A stretch of DNA of 64,000 bases from Bacteroidetes bacterium 43-16 (lineage in GTDB: Bacteria; Bacteroidota; Bacteroidia; Chitinophagales; Chitinophagaceae): assembly GCA_001897525.1 (NCBI GenBank), contig MKTB01000020.1, positions 1 through 64,000 on the forward strand. Direction: 5' to 3'. Below the pieces are notes generated by a model. It ran no database searches, was not told the DNA's origin, and saw nothing but the letters and a program-made list of their open reading frames with translations. Both the position numbers and the translations under genes were made by a program. Positions within the stretch are counted from its first letter, which is position 1, and every line of letters begins with the position of its first letter. Shown in pieces: positions 42,242-50,066 of the stretch.

Positions 42242-42249
42242 TAATTTTG
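42242..42249 (+). promoter_or_regulatory. -7 element of ispD
   Basis: TAATTTTG is a perfect -7 match 14 bp before the ATG; no -33 at normal spacing. Confidence 0.4.
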
Positions 42250-42263
42250 GCCACATAACCACG

Positions 42264-42962
42264 ATGATGACACAAGATAGTACGCATGCAGTAGCTGTTA
42301 TAGTTGCCGGGGGGCAGGGCTTGCGGATGCAGAATGCAGTTCCCAAGCAGTTTCTTCCCCTGAATGGTAAGCCGATCCTTTATTATTCGATTAAAGCTTT
42401 TATGGAGGCTGTCCCGGGCATCCGCATAGTGCTGGTGTTGCCTAATGCCCACTTTAGCTATGCCAATAGTGTATTGCAACACTTTACTTCGGGTATTGAT
42501 ATCACGATCGTTGAAGGCGGGGCTAGCCGCTTTGAAAGTGTAAAGAATGGCCTTAAAGAAACCCGTGAGACAGATATTATATTTGTGCATGACGGGGTGC
42601 GTCCCCTGCTTTCGACACAATTGATAGCAACCTGCCTGGAGGCTGCAAAGGCATATGGCAATGCGATCCCTGTTGTACCGGTGACTGATTCTATCCGGCA
42701 GATCACAGGGGATAATGATTCAAATACCGTTGACCGGGAGCTTTTAAGGGCGGTGCAGACGCCGCAAACTTTTCAAGGTTCGGTATTGTTGCCGGCATTT
42801 GAGCAAGCTTACCGGGAGAGTTTTACGGATGAGGCCAGTGTGGTAGAGCAGTTTGGGATCAAAGTGCACCTGGTAGCCGGTGAAAAGTCCAACCTGAAGA
42901 TCACCACACCTGAAGATATTTTATTTGCAGCAGCTATTCAAACCGCTCAAGACGATGTGTAA
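42264..42962 (+). CDS. ispD: 2-C-methyl-D-erythritol 4-phosphate cytidylyltransferase
   Basis: 232 aa. Nucleotidyltransferase signature VAVIVAGGQGLRMQNAVPKQFLPLNGKPILYYSIKAF, the IspD motif IIFVHDGVRPLLS, RAVQTPQTF, FTDEASVVEQFG and the closing NLKITTPEDILFA. It adds CTP to MEP in the non-mevalonate isoprenoid pathway in the cytoplasm. The stop overlaps the next gene by 8 bp. No other isp genes are adjacent. Confidence 0.95.
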   Translation: MMTQDSTHAVAVIVAGGQGLRMQNAVPKQFLPLNGKPILYYSIKAFMEAVPGIRIVLVLPNAHFSYANSVLQHFTSGIDITIVEGGASRFESVKNGLKETRETDIIFVHDGVRPLLSTQLIATCLEAAKAYGNAIPVVPVTDSIRQITGDNDSNTVDRELLRAVQTPQTFQGSVLLPAFEQAYRESFTDEASVVEQFGIKVHLVAGEKSNLKITTPEDILFAAAIQTAQDDV

Positions 42963-43890
42963 ATATTATTTCCGTTTATTATTATTGTTGATGTCTGTAT
43001 TCAGTACAGCGGTATCCTATGCCCAGGAAACGGATACTACGGCTTTCTCTGAGCGCATTGAGCTTGATCCATTTATTGTAAAGGCCAGGAATGAAGGTTT
43101 TAATGTAGAGAACTTCATCCGGCTGATCAAGGAGGATACAACTTTCTATAAAGCATTTAAGACAATGCGTCTAAAGACTTATAATGCAGAGAATTACATC
43201 AATTGCCTGGATAAGAAAGGAGCGAGTGTAGCCTCCCTGGTGAGTGAGACCAAGCAGATCTATCGGGATGGCTGCAGGACGATGAGTACGCTGGAGGAAA
43301 AGGTAACGGGCGACTTTTTTACAAAAAAAGGTAACTATAATTATTTCACAGCCCAGCTGTATGCCAGCTTGTTTTTCACGAATGGTAAAGTATGCAATGA
43401 AACTAATATCGTGAGGGGCTCCATGTCACGCGAGCTTTCGGGCTTGAGCCGTATGGAGAAGAGCAAAGTGCAGTTAAAGTTACTGATGTTCAATCCCGGG
43501 GCAAGTATTCCCGGCCTGCCTTTTATCGGCAATAAGGTGGGCATCTTTGAGCCTGATGTGGCCAGGATGTACCACTTCAGCCTGAGTGCGGAAACCAAGA
43601 ATGGCATAGAAGCCTATAAATTTGCAGCCGTTCCTAAAGAAGAATATAAAAAGAAAGTGGTCATCAATAAATTCATTACCTGGTTCAACCCGGATGATTA
43701 TTCTATTATTGCCCGGGATTATTCCTTGTCTTACGATGCTTTGGGCTACGATTTTGATGTGGATATGTATGTCACGCTGAAGCAGGTAGGTAATGATCTC
43801 CTGCCTTCATTTATCAATTACAGGGGCAATTGGAAAGTGGTGACCAAGCCCAGGGAAAGGGTTCATTTCAAAGCAGAATTTACCTATTAA
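42955..43890 (+). CDS. Hypothetical exported protein downstream of ispD
   Basis: 311 aa from ATG 42955, which overlaps the ispD stop (ATGTGTAA) and gives a signal peptide YYFRLLLLLMSVFSTAVSYAQ. The mature protein starts with a helical, acidic region (DPFIVKARNEGFNVENFIRLIKEDTTFYKAFKTMRLKTYNAENYINCLDKKG), and its C-terminal half is beta-rich (EAYKFAAVPKEEYKKKVVINKFITWFNPDDYSIIARDYSLSYDALGYDFDVDM). No family recognised. Translational coupling to ispD suggests a fixed stoichiometry but not a related function. Confidence 0.65.
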   Translation: MCKYYFRLLLLLMSVFSTAVSYAQETDTTAFSERIELDPFIVKARNEGFNVENFIRLIKEDTTFYKAFKTMRLKTYNAENYINCLDKKGASVASLVSETKQIYRDGCRTMSTLEEKVTGDFFTKKGNYNYFTAQLYASLFFTNGKVCNETNIVRGSMSRELSGLSRMEKSKVQLKLLMFNPGASIPGLPFIGNKVGIFEPDVARMYHFSLSAETKNGIEAYKFAAVPKEEYKKKVVINKFITWFNPDDYSIIARDYSLSYDALGYDFDVDMYVTLKQVGNDLLPSFINYRGNWKVVTKPRERVHFKAEFTY

Positions 43891-43895
43891 TCTTA

Positions 43896-43926
43896 TTGTC
43901 CAAATAGAAATATTGTACTACTTTTG
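43896..43926 (+). promoter_or_regulatory. Promoter of scoB
   Basis: TTG (43896-43898), 20 bp, TACTTTTG (43919-43926): a good Bacteroidota promoter, 33 bp before the ATG at 43960. It also argues against the in-frame TTG at 43924 as a start. Confidence 0.65.
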
Positions 43927-43959
43927 GTGCATCTTAAAACAATCATTAAAACCAATAAA

Positions 43960-44616
43960 ATGGGCCTTAACAGAGAGCAGATCGCGCAACGCATAGCTAA
44001 AGAACTGAAGGATGGCATGTATGTTAACCTGGGCATTGGCGTGCCGACATTAGTCGCCAATTTTGTGCCTGAAGATATTGAAATTGAATTGCAGAGTGAG
44101 AATGGTATGCTGGGTATAGGCCCCTTCCCTGCTGAAGCTAATGTGGACCCGGACCTGATCAATGCAGGTAAGCAAACGGTGACTTTGCGTACGGGCGGCA
44201 GCTTTTTTGACAGTGCGCTGAGCTTTGGTATGATCCGTGCCGGTAAGGTAGACCTTACGGTTTTAGGAGCCATGGAGATCTCTGACCAGGGCGATATCGC
44301 CAACTGGAAAGTACCGGGCAAAATGGTGAAAGGTATGGGTGGTGCTATGGACCTGGTAGCTTCTGCAAAGAATATTATCGTGGCGATGATGCATACAGAT
44401 AAGGAAGGTAATTCAAAATTATTACCGGAATGTAGTTTACCGATCACCGGTCTTAAGTGCGTAAAACGTGTAGTTACGGACCTGGGTTATTTTGAGATCA
44501 CTCCGGAAGGATTCCTGTTGAAGGAATATGCACCCGGTGTAACGGTGGAAGAGATTAAAGCGAAAACGGCCGGTAGGTTAGTCATCGCTGATGACGTGAA
44601 GGAAATGAACGTTTAA
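43960..44616 (+). CDS. scoB: 3-oxoacid CoA-transferase subunit B
   Basis: 218 aa. MGLNREQIAQRIAKELKDGMYVNLGIGVPTLVANFVP opens the CoA-transferase family I beta subunit. The catalytic Glu lies in ELQSENGMLGIGPFP, with GGSFFDSALSFGMIRAGKVDLTVLGAMEISDQGDIANWKVPGKMVKGMGGAMDL downstream. It forms a complex with subunit A to move CoA from succinyl-CoA to acetoacetate. The A subunit is not adjacent and no A-type gene occurs in this window. Own promoter and own terminator indicate a single-gene unit. Confidence 0.93.
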   Translation: MGLNREQIAQRIAKELKDGMYVNLGIGVPTLVANFVPEDIEIELQSENGMLGIGPFPAEANVDPDLINAGKQTVTLRTGGSFFDSALSFGMIRAGKVDLTVLGAMEISDQGDIANWKVPGKMVKGMGGAMDLVASAKNIIVAMMHTDKEGNSKLLPECSLPITGLKCVKRVVTDLGYFEITPEGFLLKEYAPGVTVEEIKAKTAGRLVIADDVKEMNV

Positions 44617-44639
44617 TCTATTATATTGATATATTTACG

Positions 44640-44670
44640 AATCCCTGTTTTATTTAAAACGGGGATTTTT
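44640..44670 (+). terminator. Terminator of scoB
   Basis: AATCCCTGTTTT (44640-44651) pairs with AAAACGGGGATT (44656-44667), with one T-G wobble, followed by a T-run. Confidence 0.85.
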
Positions 44671-44671
44671 T

Positions 44672-45028
44672 TTATTCTATGGCTTGCCCGAAGGTGAGCA
44701 GGTTATGGTCCGGGTCGAGGATAGAGCATTCTATTTGCCCCCAGGGCTTTACAGCCAGTTTGCCCAGGTCTGCAAAGCGCAGGCCTTTATCGATGAATTC
44801 CTGGTTGAGTTGTTCTATATGATTCACCCTTATGTACACCTGGCCGTAATTGTCCAGGGGATTGAGTTCGGGGAATAAGAAGAAGTGCAGTTCTATGGCA
44901 TCTTTTTTCAGCATCAGGTAGGGTTCAAAGTCCGGGTCTCCTAATTGGGAGAAACCCAGGTCCAGGTAAAAGGCCTTGGTGATACGGAAGTCCCTCATCG
45001 GGAGTTTGGGATGTATTGCGGTAAGCAT
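44672..45028 (-). CDS. VOC family protein (bleomycin-resistance-like)
   Basis: 118 aa. One VOC-type unit: MLTAIHPKLPMRDFRITKAFYLDLGFSQLGDPDFEPYLMLKKDAIELHFFLFPELNP, then VYIRVNHIEQLNQEFIDKG and GQIECSILDPDHNLLTFGQAI. This matches bleomycin-resistance-type dimers that bind a ligand without catalysis. Ligand unknown. It converges on scoB across a terminator. Confidence 0.82.
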   Translation of the reverse strand: MLTAIHPKLPMRDFRITKAFYLDLGFSQLGDPDFEPYLMLKKDAIELHFFLFPELNPLDNYGQVYIRVNHIEQLNQEFIDKGLRFADLGKLAVKPWGQIECSILDPDHNLLTFGQAIE

Positions 45029-45141
45029 AATTGTTTAGTTTTATAGCAATATTACTCATTCTATTGATATTATCATGCCTGATCGCTGACGGAGCGATAT
45101 TTTCTGTTAGGTTAATGTTCAATGACTAATTATAGTTACCG

Positions 45142-45340
45142 GCTCAGGGTGACATCAGGAACATGTCATGCTGAGCTCCGTCAAAGCATGTATTGCTATC
45201 CATCCATTTATCCTGCTTTCCACCCTTCGACAGGGCTCAGGGTGACATCAGGAATATGTCATGCTGAGCTCCGTCGAAGCATGTATTACTATTAATTCAC
45301 GTACCCTTCTTTCCACCCTTCGACATGCTCAGGGTGACAT
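45142..45340. repeat. Cluster of REP-like palindromic repeats
   Basis: Full unit 45225-45279: CTTCGACAGGGCTCAG, then GGTGACATCA, GGAATATGTC, then ATGCTGAGCTCCGTCGAAG, an imperfect 55 bp palindrome. Copy 1 (45142-45187) lacks the left end and copy 3 (45318-45340) lacks the right half. The spacing is 92-93 bp. The GACAnGCTCAGGGTGACA / TGTCATGCTGAGCTCcGTCGAAGCATG type is seen widely in intergenic DNA of Bacteroidota genomes. Confidence 0.8.
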
Positions 45341-45424
45341 AAGTAGTTAAACGTAGATATTGGCTATTTCATGATTATACTGGAATTAAACCTTATGATC
45401 TTCAAGATATTTTTTTACTATAAA

Positions 45425-45456
45425 AAAATAGCCAACTATCATTAGTTGGCTATTTT
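45425..45456 (-). terminator. Terminator of the threonine dehydrogenase gene
   Basis: AAAATAGCCAACTA (45425-45438) pairs perfectly with TAGTTGGCTATTTT (45443-45456); on the minus strand a T-run follows. It lies 27 bp after the stop. Confidence 0.88.
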
Positions 45457-45482
45457 AATAGCTATAATTGATGCTTGTTTGC

Positions 45483-46433
45483 TTAGATCCTGTTTACGGT
45501 TTTCAGCATTTCCAGCATCACATCGGTCATTTTTTCCAGGTCATATTCCGGTTTCCAGCCCCAGTCTGCGCGCGCATCGCTGTCATCAATTTTTGAAGGC
45601 CAGCTGTCTGCGATCTTCTGCCTGAAGTCGGGCGCATAAGAAATAGTAAACTCAGGAATACGTTTCTGTATCGCTTCTGAGATCTCTTTTGGTGAAAAGC
45701 TCATGGCTGCCAGATTGTAGGACATCCTATTTTTAATAGACTCTTTAGGCGCATCCATTAATTCCAGGGTAGCACGTACTGCATCGTCCATATACATCAT
45801 GGGCAAATAGGTATGTTCACTTAAGAAGCATTCATAAGATTGTTTCTTTAAAGCTTCTATGTAAATATCTATAGCATAATCGGTGGTACCGCCACCTGGT
45901 GCCGATTTCCAGCTAATGAGGCCCGGGTAGCGCATACTGCGCACATCTAAACCGTATTTTTCAAAATAGTACTGGCACCACAATTCACCGGCATATTTAC
46001 TGATCCCGTAAACGGTGGTCGGTTCTATAACGGTTTTTTGAGGGGTATCATCTTTAGGGGTGGTGTTGCCAAACACGGCAATAGAACTTGGCCAATATAG
46101 TTTAGCTACTTTATGCTCCACACAGATGTCCAGCACATTCATGAGACTTTTCATATTGATGTCCCATGCCCACAGCGGGTTCTTCTCGCCCGTAGCAGAT
46201 AGTATAGCTGCCAGCAAATAGATCTGGGTAATGCTTTCTTTCTTCACCACTGCCGCTACTGCATTGGAGTTCATTACATCCAGCTGGATGAACGGACCAC
46301 TCTCTGCCAATAAAACGTGTGGCTCCCTGATGTCTGAAGCGATCACATTTTCGCTGCCGAATTTTTCTCTTAATGCCAATGTGAGCTCTACACCCAATTG
46401 ACCGCCTGCTCCTATAACTAATACCTTTTCCAT
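45483..46433 (-). CDS. tdh: SDR-type L-threonine 3-dehydrogenase
   Basis: 316 aa. Extended-SDR Rossmann fold: VLVIGAGGQLGVELTLAL (NAD loop), LLAAILSATGEKNPLWAWDINMKSLMNVLDIC, WPSSIAVFGN, and the catalytic Tyr/Lys in TTVYGISKYAGELWCQYYFEKYGLDVRSMRYPGLISWKSAPGGGTTDYAIDI. The latter segment and CFLSEHTYLPMMYMDDA are characteristic of the UDP-galactose-epimerase-like threonine dehydrogenases of Bacteroidota. It makes 2-amino-3-ketobutyrate from L-threonine with NAD. The partner ligase (kbl) is not in the window. It lies 27 bp after carA. Confidence 0.9.
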   Translation of the reverse strand: MEKVLVIGAGGQLGVELTLALREKFGSENVIASDIREPHVLLAESGPFIQLDVMNSNAVAAVVKKESITQIYLLAAILSATGEKNPLWAWDINMKSLMNVLDICVEHKVAKLYWPSSIAVFGNTTPKDDTPQKTVIEPTTVYGISKYAGELWCQYYFEKYGLDVRSMRYPGLISWKSAPGGGTTDYAIDIYIEALKKQSYECFLSEHTYLPMMYMDDAVRATLELMDAPKESIKNRMSYNLAAMSFSPKEISEAIQKRIPEFTISYAPDFRQKIADSWPSKIDDSDARADWGWKPEYDLEKMTDVMLEMLKTVNRI

Positions 46434-46460
46434 GATCCCTAAGCTTATATTGTGTTGAAA

Positions 46461-47585
46461 TTAATTGTTTTTATGTTGGTTGATCAGATTTAAGAAATCA
46501 TCAAACAGATATCTTGAATCATAAGGGCCAGGGGTGCTCTCCGGGTGGTATTGTACAGAGAAGGCAGGTTTATCTTTAATTTTTATACCCTCTACGGTTC
46601 CGTCATTCAGGTTTAAGTGGGTAACTTCTATTTTATCGTTGGTCTTTATGGTAGCATCATCTACACAGAAGCCGTGGTTTTGGGTAGTGATCTCTCCTAA
46701 TCCCGTTTGCAGGTTCTTCACCGGGTGGTTCAGTCCTCTGTGGCCATGGTGCATTTTGTAGGTTTTCAATCCATTGGCCAATGCCAGTAACTGGTGTCCC
46801 AGGCAAATGCCAAACATAGGCTTTCCGCTGGCCAGGATGTCTTGTACGGTTTTTACGGCATAATCCATAGCTGCAGGATCGCCAGGGCCGTTGGAGACAA
46901 AGATACCATCGGGCTGGAAGGATAAAAGGTCTTCAATACTCGCTTTTCCCGGGAATACTTTTACAAATACATCCCTGTCGGCAAAGCATTGCAGCATGTT
47001 TCTTTTTACCCCGAAGTCCAGTACGGATACGCGGATCGAAGCATTTTCATCACCAAAAGTATAGGCTACTTTGGTACCCACTTCAGAGGCCAGGTCCAGG
47101 CCTTCCATTTTAGGGATGGCAGCCAGTTGCTCTTTTAATTGTGCCACATCGCTCAGTTCAGAGGAGATGATACAGTTCATCGCTCCTTTAGTGCGTACGT
47201 GTTGTACCAGTGCGCGGGTATCTACATCCTGTATAGCGACAATACCGTTATTGATCAGGTAATCGCTCAAGGAGCCGGTAGCCGTCATCCTGGAGTAGCG
47301 GGCGGTGATGTTTTTACAGATCAGGCCTTTGATCATTACCCTGTCAGATTCCACATCTACTTCATTCACGCCGTAATTCCCTACATAGGCGGTGTTCATG
47401 ATCAACATTTGCCCGGAATAGGAAGGATCGGTAAATACCTCCTGGTACCCGGTCATACCGGTATTAAAACATAATTCCCCACCGGTGGTGCCAATTTTTC
47501 CAAATGGTTTTCCGGTAAATAAGGTTCCGTCTTCTAAAAGTAAATAGGCTACCGGAGTGTCTGTTGCAGCTTGCGAATCTGTCAT
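46461..47585 (-). CDS. carA: Carbamoyl-phosphate synthase small subunit
   Basis: 374 aa. N-terminal domain AYLLLEDGTLFTGKPFGKIGTTGGELCFNTGMTGYQEVFTDPSYSGQ; glutamine amidotransferase domain with nucleophile Cys in PMFGICLGHQLLALA and the His/Glu pair in SVQYHPESTPGPYDS; also NHGFCVD. It hydrolyses glutamine and delivers ammonia to CarB for carbamoyl phosphate, used in pyrimidine and arginine synthesis. carB is not adjacent here. Confidence 0.97.
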   Translation of the reverse strand: MTDSQAATDTPVAYLLLEDGTLFTGKPFGKIGTTGGELCFNTGMTGYQEVFTDPSYSGQMLIMNTAYVGNYGVNEVDVESDRVMIKGLICKNITARYSRMTATGSLSDYLINNGIVAIQDVDTRALVQHVRTKGAMNCIISSELSDVAQLKEQLAAIPKMEGLDLASEVGTKVAYTFGDENASIRVSVLDFGVKRNMLQCFADRDVFVKVFPGKASIEDLLSFQPDGIFVSNGPGDPAAMDYAVKTVQDILASGKPMFGICLGHQLLALANGLKTYKMHHGHRGLNHPVKNLQTGLGEITTQNHGFCVDDATIKTNDKIEVTHLNLNDGTVEGIKIKDKPAFSVQYHPESTPGPYDSRYLFDDFLNLINQHKNN

Positions 47586-47777
47586 ATTTAATAATGCAAT
47601 TTTTTATTTATGCCCGTTGAGGGGTAATTTGGTTCGCAAAGATAGTACATTATCATTTTTTTAAAGAAAAATTCGCCCAGTTCATTAACACATTATTATA
47701 CGATTAGTTTATTATCTTGCACAATCATTGCCCAGCATAAATATTATCATTTTTAATATTAAATATATTTTTCTATA

Positions 47778-48731
47778 ATGAACCATAAAGCCCTGATTTA
47801 TACGCTTGGAGTAGGATTAATGATCAATTCTGCCGCTTATGCCAGAAAGAAAGATAACCGCAATGCGGAACCAGTACCCGTTGAGGCTGCCGGGGAGGCT
47901 GATCCCCCAAAACCGGTAACGCCCCCTCCTCCGATTAGCGGAGGCCGCTATACACCGCCTAAATTACCGGCCGGTATTTCATTTGCCGGGGAACAAACGC
48001 CCCTGAGCAGGTGGGATGTGAAGGAAAGACTGGACCGCGAATTGTTATTTAATACTTATATGCATGGCTCTACTTTATATATCCTGAAATTGGCCCATCG
48101 CACGTTCCCGACTATTGAAAGAATTTTAAGAGAACAGGGCGTACCTGAGGATTTTAAATTCCTGGCGGTAGCAGAAAGCGCTTTGTATAACCAGATATCT
48201 AAAGCAGGTGCAACGGGCTACTGGCAATTTATGAAAGCAGCAGGAATACAGTTCGGGCTGGAGATCACGGATGAAGTGGATATGCGCTATGACCTGGAAG
48301 CTTCTACTATAGCTGCCTGCAAGTACCTGAAACAAGCTTATGCCAAATTCGGTAACTGGACCGCTGCCGCTGCTTCTTATAATATGGGTATGGGAGGATA
48401 CAGCAATTACAGCGCTCAGCAGTACGAAAACAATTACTATAATTTATTATTACCGGAAGAGACGAACCGTTATGTATACCGTATCCTGGCTTTGAAAACG
48501 ATCATCTCTAATCCTGAGAAGCATGGTTTCTACCTGGATAAAAGTGATGTATACCAACCGATAGAAGGTAAAAACATACAGGTAAGCAGTTCTATAGGTG
48601 ACCTGGCTGCCTGGGCCAAGCAAAACAACAGTACTTACCAGCAGGTGAAAATGGCCAATCAATGGCTGCGCGGCAAATCGCTGACGGTAAAGCCCGGGAA
48701 AGTGTACACAATTTTAATTCCGAAGGTTTAA
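47778..48731 (+). CDS. Lytic transglycosylase (MltD-like)
   Basis: 317 aa. Signal peptide about 1-22, a Pro-rich linker (about 31-67), an SLT domain (about 95-245) with the catalytic Glu133 in KFLAVAESALYNQISKAGATGYWQFMKAAG, and a LysM-like C-terminus (SSIGDLAAWAKQNNSTYQQVKMANQWLRGKSLTVKPGKVYTILIP). It cleaves peptidoglycan glycan strands in the periplasm, making 1,6-anhydro-MurNAc. AnmK in this window would recycle that product, but the two genes are 16 kb apart. Confidence 0.9.
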   Translation: MNHKALIYTLGVGLMINSAAYARKKDNRNAEPVPVEAAGEADPPKPVTPPPPISGGRYTPPKLPAGISFAGEQTPLSRWDVKERLDRELLFNTYMHGSTLYILKLAHRTFPTIERILREQGVPEDFKFLAVAESALYNQISKAGATGYWQFMKAAGIQFGLEITDEVDMRYDLEASTIAACKYLKQAYAKFGNWTAAAASYNMGMGGYSNYSAQQYENNYYNLLLPEETNRYVYRILALKTIISNPEKHGFYLDKSDVYQPIEGKNIQVSSSIGDLAAWAKQNNSTYQQVKMANQWLRGKSLTVKPGKVYTILIPKV

Positions 48732-48754
48732 ATATTCAATAGTACTTTTGCAAC

Positions 48755-49273
48755 ATGAAATGCAGCAGATTTTTTAGCGCCTTACTGACGGGTACTTTGC
48801 TCACGGCCGCTATGGTACCGGGAAAGCAGGACTTGTATGCGCAAAAAACAGAAAGCCAGAATAGTTTCCAGGTGTATAAAGTATATGCAGATGCCGGGTA
48901 TGAATTGAAGTATGCCAAAGAGCGTGCCCTTAAAGCGCATAAAAACATCATTATTTTCGTTGGAGGTAATTGGTGTGTATGGTGCAAGCGCTTAGATGCG
49001 TTTTTAAATAATGACCCGCAGATTACGGCTGCCCTGGGTGAATACGAGGTGATGCATATCAATTATAGCAAGGAGAATAAAAATGAGAAGATACTGGCTG
49101 AGTTGAATAATCCGCAGCAATTCGGTTTCCCGGTGATCGTCCTGCTGGATGATAAGGGGAATTATATGGCCACGCAGAATACGGGCGATTTAGAAAGTGG
49201 TAAGAGTTACAGTAAAGAAAAAGTAATGGACTTCCTGCATAAATGGTCCTTCAAAAATATTAATAACCAATAA
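48755..49273 (+). CDS. Exported thioredoxin-like protein
   Basis: 172 aa. Signal peptide about 1-29 (FFSALLTGTLLTAAMVPG). The thioredoxin fold has GGNWCVWCKRLD with CxxC at Cys74/Cys77, then HINYSKENKNEKILAELNNPQQFGFPVIVLLDDKGNYMATQNTG with the cis-Pro in FPVIVLL. It resembles the thioredoxin_7 group of periplasmic disulfide proteins. The active site has Trp-Cys-Val-Trp-Cys, so redox activity is likely. It is 23 bp after the transglycosylase gene. Confidence 0.85.
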   Translation: MKCSRFFSALLTGTLLTAAMVPGKQDLYAQKTESQNSFQVYKVYADAGYELKYAKERALKAHKNIIIFVGGNWCVWCKRLDAFLNNDPQITAALGEYEVMHINYSKENKNEKILAELNNPQQFGFPVIVLLDDKGNYMATQNTGDLESGKSYSKEKVMDFLHKWSFKNINNQ

Positions 49274-49284
49274 GTATAAATAAA

Positions 49285-50058
49285 TTGAACAACAGGCAAA
49301 ATTTCAGATCTCAAAAGACCAGTGTACCCAAGAACAGGTTAATTATTGGCAGGAAACCATTAATTGAGGCCCTTAAACAGGCTGCAGACATCGAAAAGAT
49401 ATTTATCCTGAAGTCCGCAACCGGAGAGGAATTGGCGGTGATCAAGAACCTGGCCAGGCAACTGGACATTACACTGAGTTTTGTACCTTCTGAAAAGCTG
49501 GATAAGTTTACCCAGGCCAATCACCAGGGTGTGGTCGCGATTGCCGGTCTGATCAAGTATCAACCTTTACAGGGAGTCATAGACCAGGTAGTAGATGCCG
49601 GTAATGTGCCTTTATTTGTATTGCTGGACGGCATTACAGATACCCGGAACCTGGGTGCTATTGCCCGTTCTGCTTTCAGCTTCGGGGCGCAGGCCCTGAT
49701 CATTCCCAGCTCCAACAATGCTGCGGTTACCGAAGAAGGGATCAAAACTTCTGCCGGAGCTTTAGAAAAATTGCCGGTGTGCAGGGTAGCCTCTGTACAG
49801 CAGGCCATAGATACCTTAAAATTAAATGGCATACAGATTGTAGCTACAACACTGGAAACGCCCAGGGAAATTTCGGAAGTACCTTTGAATGAGCCTATAG
49901 CCATCGTCATGGGTGCAGAAGATACGGGAGTAAGCCCTTATGTGTTGAAAACGGCCGATCACCTGGTGAAGATCCCGATGTCTGACCAGTTTGACTCGCT
50001 GAATGTATCTGTTGCTGCGGGCATTATGCTCTATCAAACCTTTATACAAAGAAAATAA
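49285..50058 (+). CDS. rlmB: SpoU family rRNA ribose methyltransferase (RlmB-like)
   Basis: 257 aa with a TTG start at 49285: no ATG occurs before the conserved NRLIIGRKPLIEALKQAADIEKIFIL, so the start is not in doubt. The SPOUT fold motifs are LFVLLDGITDTRNLGAIARSAFSFGAQALII (motif 1), PIAIVMGAEDTGVSPYVLKTADHLVKIPM (motif 2) and DSLNVSVAAGIMLYQ (motif 3). It 2'-O-methylates a ribosomal RNA guanosine (G2251 in 23S if truly RlmB). It is 11 bp after the thioredoxin-like gene. Confidence 0.9.
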   Translation: MNNRQNFRSQKTSVPKNRLIIGRKPLIEALKQAADIEKIFILKSATGEELAVIKNLARQLDITLSFVPSEKLDKFTQANHQGVVAIAGLIKYQPLQGVIDQVVDAGNVPLFVLLDGITDTRNLGAIARSAFSFGAQALIIPSSNNAAVTEEGIKTSAGALEKLPVCRVASVQQAIDTLKLNGIQIVATTLETPREISEVPLNEPIAIVMGAEDTGVSPYVLKTADHLVKIPMSDQFDSLNVSVAAGIMLYQTFIQRK

Positions 50059-50066
50059 CATAAGCT

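Larger units (their letters stand above)
45029..45482. other. 454 bp non-coding region with palindromic repeats
   Basis: No gene. The middle (45142-45340) holds three copies of a palindromic repeat unit, the outer two truncated, and the right end holds the terminator of the threonine dehydrogenase gene. The rest is AT-rich and shows nothing else. Confidence 0.7.

Noticed and set aside
45142-45340. Possible CRISPR array
   Set aside because: Only one full and two partial palindromic units, no cas genes nearby, and the repeat is a long palindrome of REP type.
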